Of a DNA stretch of 9,534 nucleotides, positions 5,812 through 9,534 are shown in pieces. Under the pieces are notes generated by a model. It did no database searches, was not told the DNA's origin, and worked only from the letters and a program-made list of their open reading frames with translations. This DNA is from CAZSVE01 sp964610175. GTDB lineage: Bacteria > Pseudomonadota > Gammaproteobacteria > HK1. Positions within the stretch are counted from its first letter, which is position 1. Each line of letters starts with the position of its first letter. The stretch spans positions 1 through 9,534 of the forward strand of contig CAZSVE010000107.1 in the NCBI GenBank assembly GCA_964610175.1. Reading direction: 5' to 3'. The position numbers and the translations under genes were made by a program.

Positions 5812-5866
5812 GGAGACCGGGCCAAATCCTGGTCTCCATGGGAAATTCGCGAGGAAACCCGCGAAT
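5812..5866. repeat. Two adjacent perfect palindromes in the alr-hisB interval
   Basis: GGAGACC (5812-5818) pairs with GGTCTCC (5831-5837), extendable inward by three pairs including one wobble. ATTCGCG (5845-5851) pairs with CGCGAAT (5860-5866) around an 8-base loop. Neither has a T-run. They lie 115-170 bases upstream of alr, next to repeat copy B. Confidence 0.55.
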
Positions 5867-5868
5867 AG

Positions 5869-5977
5869 ATTCGTTTATTTCCCGCTCGGTTTCACGATTG
5901 GATCGAGTTTTACAAGGCAAATTCCGCCTTACCACTACTCGATCATGCTTTATTGGCTCGAGGACAAGCTTCGCCAG
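5869..5977 (-). repeat. Dispersed intergenic repeat, copy B
   Basis: On the minus strand it runs from CTGGCGAAGCTTGTCCTCGA to GAGCGGGAAATAAACGAAT. The final 47 bases match copy A at 38 positions, and eight of the nine differences are transitions. Its middle is palindromic: GATCGAGT (5901-5908) with ACTCGATC (5937-5944), and inside that AAGGC (5914-5918) with GCCTT (5926-5930). It lies between hisB and alr, oriented like alr. Confidence 0.7.
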
Positions 5978-6059
5978 GGTTGCGGGTCATCGTATCGATG
6001 CGCCAGGGGATGGGTGTTTCTCCGGACAACTGGATTGCCGAGATTTGTCGGCCTGGTGT

Positions 6060-6653
6060 TCACAGTAATCCCTTCGTGGAGGGGAGGATTCCGGAGCCAC
6101 GATCATCCGGCGCCAATGCCATGCGAAGCGCTCGACCGAACGCCTTGAAAACCGTCTCGGCGATGTGGTGGGTATTCCGACCCCACAGGTTGTCCACATG
6201 GATGGTCGCCAACGCGCCATTGGCAAAACCACGGAAAAACTCCTGAAAAAGTTCCGTATCGAAAGAACCGATGCGCTCGCATGGGAATTCCACCCGCCAA
6301 AAACAGCCCGGCCTCCCGGAAAAATCGATGACTACCCGAGAGAGGGCCTCATCCAGGGGGACATAGGCGTGTCCATAGCGGGCAATGCCCACCTTGTCGC
6401 CCAGGGCCTTGGCAACGGCCTGTCCGAACACGATTCCGACGTCTTCCACGGTATGATGGGCATCCACGGGGAGATCGCCTACCGCCCGTACATCCATGTC
6501 GATGAAGCCATGGCGCGCAACCTGTTCCAGCATGTGGGCCAAGAAAGGGATTTCCATGGAAAACCGTGATTTACCGGAACCGTCGATATCGAGGGAGAGA
6601 TCGATTCGTGTCTCGTGGGTTTCCCGCTTTATGGTGGCTTTGCGTTTGGGCAT
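6060..6653 (-). CDS. hisB: Imidazoleglycerol-phosphate dehydratase
   Basis: HisB catalyses the sixth step of histidine synthesis, dehydrating imidazole glycerol phosphate to imidazole acetol phosphate with two Mn2+ ions. The 197-residue protein is the monofunctional form, without the phosphatase domain of enteric HisB. Metal-binding motifs are complete: DAHHTVEDVGI (His66, His67, Glu70) and NTHHIAE (His162, His163, Glu166). FLAHMLEQVARHG (37-49) and the C-terminal SGILPSTKGLL are typical too. The start ATG gives the expected N-terminus RxATIKRETxET. A clear ribosome site is missing (only GGAACTGCAAT). Usually hisH, hisA and hisF follow; here none does, and alr lies 363 bases downstream, so the gene has been separated from the his operon or belongs to a scattered his set. 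Confidence 0.97.
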   Translation of the reverse strand: MPKRKATIKRETHETRIDLSLDIDGSGKSRFSMEIPFLAHMLEQVARHGFIDMDVRAVGDLPVDAHHTVEDVGIVFGQAVAKALGDKVGIARYGHAYVPLDEALSRVVIDFSGRPGCFWRVEFPCERIGSFDTELFQEFFRGFANGALATIHVDNLWGRNTHHIAETVFKAFGRALRMALAPDDRGSGILPSTKGLL

Positions 6654-6719
6654 ATTGCAGTTCCAGTTTGGCTATCGCATCTGGATTGAATTTCTTCAGG
6701 GAAAATTTCTAAATTCGTT

Positions 6720-7188
6720 TCAAGGAAACGTCGCACCCATTCTTAAATGATTGAAATTCACCACCCTCCTACTTCCAGTTCGCGATACCTCCAAATATAA
6801 ATCGAGATCTACTGTGAGTGAACAGGTAACTTTCCTGGATTTTATGAGAAAGCCGGTATCGGCAACACCGAATCTTGCAAAGACCGCATTATCGAATAAT
6901 AGTGATTTTTCTATATGTGATTCCTTGAATTTTACCGGCGAGTTTGGACAAGAAAGTCAACAGCTCCCTGGCTCGATTCCTATTGGTTTGTTTCAGGAGA
7001 TTGGAGGCCTCGGCAATACAATGCGATGTAATCCAAATCACCTCGAAGCCTTCGATTTCCTTTAGCAAAAGATCATAATCTTCCACGGAAAAAATTCGGG
7101 TCCTTTTATGGGTAGAGATGTAATCTCTGTTACAAAGGCCCACCACGAGAAGAACCAAAAGATTGGTATCGATTAAAACACTACGCAT
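6720..7188 (-). pseudogene. PIN-domain (VapC-like) protein interrupted by a frameshift
   Basis: The first 99 codons (7188-6889) begin MRSVLIDTNLLVLL with the PIN aspartate Asp7 and contain SHCIAEASNLL with Glu60, then stop abruptly. The missing C-terminal half is present in the next frame: FDNAVFARFGVADTGFL (third acidic site), TVDLDLY, and NFNHLRMGATFP, ending at a TGA at 6720-6722. Removing one A from the AAAA run (TTTT 6930-6933 on the plus strand) joins both into a single 155-residue protein, the normal PIN length. PIN proteins are Mg2+-dependent RNases, often toxins of toxin-antitoxin pairs. The start ATG shares one base with the stop of the upstream 97-residue gene. As read, the product is truncated and probably inactive; a sequencing error in the homopolymer is an equal possibility. 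Confidence 0.85.
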
Positions 7189-7481
7189 TATTTGACGGTA
7201 CGCATCGTTATCGATTTCACATCCCCGGTGTTGTCGTCGATCCGGATCGTCTTATATTGCCTCTGTGGTACTTTGGGGCGTAGTAACACGCCGATATCCC
7301 CGCTTGCCGGCGGGTAATCCCACGGACGGGAAAAACCAATTGTTATCTCCCACGCATTATCAAACTCATCAAATACGACTTCTTCCAGGCCGATATTCCC
7401 GGGCTTCTCCGGTCCGAACACATCGGCAACGTATTCGATTGCTTTTCTTACGGCATCCTTGACATTCATTGTATAACCCAT
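7188..7481 (-). CDS. Small protein of unknown function, partner of the PIN gene
   Basis: This 97-residue protein opens MNVKDAVRKAIEYVADVF (from the second Met, 7469) and continues with NIGLEEVVFDEFDNAWEITIGFSRPWDYP and a basic segment KVPQRQYKTIRIDDNTGDVKSI. I recall similar small proteins next to PIN-domain genes, but no named domain. It has an alpha-helix followed by beta strands and no membrane segment. Its stop and the PIN start overlap (TAATG), so they are translated together; the arrangement, small gene first and PIN second, suggests an antitoxin-like or modulating role, which is inference. The start is uncertain: ATG 7481 follows TATAAAT (7489-7483), which looks more like a -10 box, while ATG 7469 fits the family better. 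Neither has a good ribosome site. Confidence 0.75.
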   Translation of the reverse strand: MGYTMNVKDAVRKAIEYVADVFGPEKPGNIGLEEVVFDEFDNAWEITIGFSRPWDYPPASGDIGVLLRPKVPQRQYKTIRIDDNTGDVKSITMRTVK

Positions 7482-7505
7482 AATTTATAGTCGGCGCACG
7501 AGACA

Positions 7506-8996
7506 CTACCCTTTCGACAAATCACCGAATCCACTGGAAACCGCTATTTTCCCCTCGCTCGCATACGACTCGTGGTTCCTTTCGATATCCTCCGATCGAT
7601 AAAGATAATTGATCATCATACCCACGGATTCCTGAAAACCCTTTTCGGAGGTATCGCCCAGCCAGTTGATCCGTTCCATGCGCGCGCCATTGGACAGGTG
7701 AAAATGCGCGACCCGATTGCGCGCATACTTGCCTCGCTTGGCTTCGGTGAGATAACGAGCGCAAAGGCGCACGAGCGGGGCGCGGATGACATTGGCGATA
7801 TCGGGGTGTTCATGCCAACCGGCCTTCGAACACAAGTCGACAAGTGCCTGGGCACCTTTGCTTTCCACGAAACCCGTCGTCTGCGCCACGGCAGAAACCG
7901 CCTCCGACTCGGTCTTCTCCAACAGGGCATTGTCCTCCAGGGCAACCCGCTCTCCCAGCCAACCGCGAAAACCCGGAATGGGAGAGAGTGTCGCGAAGGT
8001 CCTGATATCCTTATAGTCACTTGCCAGATCCTTGACCACGCGCTTGATGAGAAAGTTACCGAAGCTGATACCAGCCAAACCACGCTGCGCGTTGGAAATG
8101 GAGTAGAAAATGGCGCTGTCCGCCTCCTCGGAAGGATTCACGATAACGGCCCTTTTCGTATCAAGCAATCCCTGAACGTTGTGGGACATCCCCTTCACCA
8201 ACGCGACCCAAACGAAAATGATGGGTTCATTGGGCATCTTGGGGTGAAAATAGGCGTAGCAGCGCCGATCCTCCGGGGCCAGGCGATTCTTGAGATCGCT
8301 CCAGGATGTGACGGCGTGAACCGCCTCGTAGTAAACGAGCTTCTCCAATAGCGATGCGGGGGCATCCCAGGTAATACGTCGAAGATCCAAAAATCCTACA
8401 TCGAACCACCCGGAAAGCAGTCTCTTCAGATCGTTATCGAGCCCTTTCAGGATCGGGTCCTTTCGGGCGAGGGGGATCAACTCCGCGCGCATGTCCACCA
8501 GGAACTTGACGCCCTCGGGTAATCCGTTGAAACGGGCAAGGAGACGAATTCCGGGCGAAGTCAGGGTTTCCCGAAGCATCGCCTCGGAGGCCCGGTACAA
8601 TCCATCGATGTTTTCCGGTCGATGTTCGATACGTTGGTATAGTTCGTTCCAGGCCACCACCGCCTGCGCAAGCGCTGCCCGGTCGATATCATATTCACTG
8701 GCGAGCAGCCGGAAAAAGCGCTCCCGTCCTTGTTCGTTGAGACCGAAGTAGACCCTTCCCAGATCCACCGCCCGCGCCCTCTCCAATACCTCGCCACCGG
8801 TGCCATGCAGGCAATCATCGATTCTCTCTCTGAGCCGGGCCAGATCATCGGCGGGCAGTGATGACGCGACCATACCATCAGTACGTTTCACCCGCGCGTT
8901 ACCCGTCAAATCTCTCCAGGCGCGCTTGATTCCTCCGAGTGTGCGATCGATTAATGTAGGAGATTCATTACCGTTAGGGAGCATCTTGACTAACAT
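7506..8996 (-). CDS. Malonyl-CoA decarboxylase
   Basis: The enzyme decarboxylates malonyl-CoA to acetyl-CoA and CO2, lowering malonyl-CoA or allowing malonate use. The 496-residue protein has the N-terminal helical domain (about 45-205) and the C-terminal acetyltransferase-like catalytic domain. Visible family motifs are RRCYAYFHPKMPNEPIIFVW (residues 244-263), ALVKGMSHNVQ, AIFYSISNAQRGLAGISFGN (295-314), FATLSPIPGFRGWL with the catalytic-type Ser338, and RVAHFHLSNGA with His431/His433. No deletion is apparent. The start is either ATG 8996 or ATG 8984; AAGG lies almost against the first. No mat/mad malonate genes are adjacent, so its physiological role is not set by context. Twenty-four bases separate it from the PIN pair downstream. 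Confidence 0.97.
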   Translation of the reverse strand: MLVKMLPNGNESPTLIDRTLGGIKRAWRDLTGNARVKRTDGMVASSLPADDLARLRERIDDCLHGTGGEVLERARAVDLGRVYFGLNEQGRERFFRLLASEYDIDRAALAQAVVAWNELYQRIEHRPENIDGLYRASEAMLRETLTSPGIRLLARFNGLPEGVKFLVDMRAELIPLARKDPILKGLDNDLKRLLSGWFDVGFLDLRRITWDAPASLLEKLVYYEAVHAVTSWSDLKNRLAPEDRRCYAYFHPKMPNEPIIFVWVALVKGMSHNVQGLLDTKRAVIVNPSEEADSAIFYSISNAQRGLAGISFGNFLIKRVVKDLASDYKDIRTFATLSPIPGFRGWLGERVALEDNALLEKTESEAVSAVAQTTGFVESKGAQALVDLCSKAGWHEHPDIANVIRAPLVRLCARYLTEAKRGKYARNRVAHFHLSNGARMERINWLGDTSEKGFQESVGMMINYLYRSEDIERNHESYASEGKIAVSSGFGDLSKG

Positions 8997-9365
8997 ACCT
9001 TGAACCCATCGATTCGAAAAACCATTTCACCACCACCCGCCCTCTGGGAACGCAGTGGTGCTTGTTCGACCAAGTGTACAACCGTATATAAAGTCGACCT
9101 TCACTGATTCGTTGTCTACATTGTTCCAGACCTTGCCATGAGAATGCTACGGACTCGGCGATGTCCGATACGAATTTACGCGACACTTTCCCGGTTTCTT
9201 TTCACTTGTCAACGCCTTGGGAAAGATGGGTTACCCCACGGTTTCATGAGAATACGTCCGGATATGGCGGGATAACGCCGGATGTAGCCCGAATTCGTGA
9301 TGCAGCTTCTCCACTTGTTCTCCGAACGGAATCAGGGCCGCTTTACCGAGACAAGCGGCATGAAT
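8997..9365. other. Intergenic region without a supported gene
   Basis: Between malonyl-CoA decarboxylase and the last gene I see no gene I would defend. CACCAC (9029-9034) and GTGGTG (9055-9060) form a loose inverted repeat near the decarboxylase start. TTGTTC, 17 bases, TATATA around 9063-9091 is a weak plus-strand promoter look-alike. A GGCG/CGCC hairpin lies at 9266-9279 between two CCGGAT direct repeats. A plus-strand frame is open from ATG 9161 to the window end but reads like chance sequence. Confidence 0.4.
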
Positions 9366-9413
9366 CTGGCGAAGCTTCGCTGGTCATTTGCGAGGATGAG
9401 CGGGAAATAAACA
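9366..9413 (+). repeat. Dispersed intergenic repeat, copy C (internally shortened)
   Basis: It begins CTGGCGAAGCTT, as copy B does, and ends TCATTTGCGAGGATGAGCGG plus GAAATAAACA. The last 30 bases match copy A at 26 positions (against 3533-3562). About 60 bases of the middle, present in A and B, are missing. It lies 33-80 bases past the stop of the minus-strand gene at the window end. Confidence 0.65.
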
Positions 9414-9445
9414 GGGCGCAGCACAGCTTCCCCCCGGAGAACGGG

Positions 9446-9534
9446 CTATTCCGAAAACACGTCATCCAGGGATTTGGCGTCCAGTACGCGATCGGCCCAA
9501 CTTTCGATGGTATTCGGGTCGGCGTTATGGATTC
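9446..9534 (-). CDS. Rpn-family / DUF4351-type protein, C-terminal end (partial)
   Basis: Only the last 28 residues lie in the window: NADPNTIESWADRVLDAKSL followed by DDVFSE and TAG (9446-9448). The pattern A(D)-x-x-x-(I/L)E-x-WADR(V/L)LDA-x-(S/T)L-(D/E)(D/E)VF is the usual C-terminal tail of Rpn-type (YhgA-like, PD-(D/E)XK) proteins and of the DUF4351 domain. Rpn proteins are DNA endonucleases that promote recombination; the catalytic part would be beyond the window edge and cannot be checked. The gene runs leftward and ends just before repeat copy C. Confidence 0.65.
   Translation of the reverse strand, partial: IHNADPNTIESWADRVLDAKSLDDVFSE

Noticed and set aside
5697..5825. 43-codon N-terminal extension of alr
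   Set aside because: The extension does not resemble alanine racemases, contains the leader hairpin, and the shorter form has the exact family length and start.
3454..5977. Repeat copies A and B in inverted orientation as ends of a transposon carrying alr
   Set aside because: The copies are diverged, there are further copies elsewhere, no transposase is intact inside and I see no target duplication. A shared dispersed repeat explains the pair better.
6751..7065. 104-codon plus-strand frame starting with TTG
   Set aside because: It is antisense to both halves of the PIN gene and has no ribosome site.
7572..8351. 259-codon plus-strand frame
   Set aside because: It is entirely antisense to malonyl-CoA decarboxylase, whose motifs are unmistakable.
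9161..9534. Plus-strand frame open from ATG 9161 to the window end (about 124 codons)
   Set aside because: Its composition does not resemble a protein family, it has no ribosome site, and its last part is antisense to the convincing Rpn/DUF4351 tail. Long open frames are expected opposite GC-rich coding sequence.
1..9534. CRISPR array, tRNA or rRNA genes
   Set aside because: I saw no regularly spaced repeats of CRISPR type and no tRNA cloverleaf or rRNA signature on either strand by eye.

Overview
The window reads as a piece of a gammaproteobacterial chromosome with accessory sequence between conserved genes. The strongest pointers are yqgE (algH) followed by ruvX and then a pyrimidine-linked gene, a monofunctional hisB, a proteobacterial biosynthetic-type alanine racemase and a bacterial malonyl-CoA decarboxylase. 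The abundance of dispersed short repeats, gene remnants and small nuclease or toxin-like genes suggests a large, repeat-rich genome of the kind seen in sulfur-oxidising symbionts or filamentous sulfur bacteria. That lineage guess is inference; no taxonomic marker is present.

Layout. 1-217: a copy of a dispersed repeat and a hairpin. 218-928 (+): a coiled-coil PD-(D/E)XK-type nuclease-like protein. 929-1393: no convincing gene, but a terminator-like hairpin and a large imperfect palindrome. 1394-3381 (-): a tight cluster, yqgE, a hidden 50-codon ORF, ruvX, and a pyrK-like electron-transfer subunit, joined by overlapping stops and starts. 3382-4616: a 1.2-kb debris zone with two plus-strand terminator-like hairpins, a second repeat copy, the N-terminus of a fatty acyl-AMP ligase, the start of an ISL3-like transposase, and the C-terminus of a ketosynthase III/type III polyketide synthase-like protein. 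4617-5696 (-): alr. 5697-6059: an intergenic stretch rich in palindromes and holding a third repeat copy. 6060-6653 (-): hisB. 6720-7481 (-): a two-gene module, a small unknown protein and a PIN-domain protein broken by a one-base frameshift. 7506-8996 (-): malonyl-CoA decarboxylase. 8997-9445: no convincing gene, with a shortened fourth repeat copy. 9446-9534 (-): the C-terminal end of a probable Rpn-family/DUF4351 protein.

Function. The intact genes are housekeeping: pyrimidine synthesis (PyrK-like), Holliday-junction resolvase/16S rRNA processing (RuvX), D-alanine for peptidoglycan (Alr), histidine synthesis (HisB) and malonyl-CoA turnover (Mcd). They do not form one pathway. The debris zone looks like the scar of a lost lipid or polyketide gene cluster, collapsed by IS insertion and deletion. 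The PIN module and the two nuclease-like genes are typical accessory genes. The most unusual items are a roughly 110-bp repeat family present in four intergenic places, the small ORF fitted exactly between yqgE and ruvX, and the collapsed gene cluster.
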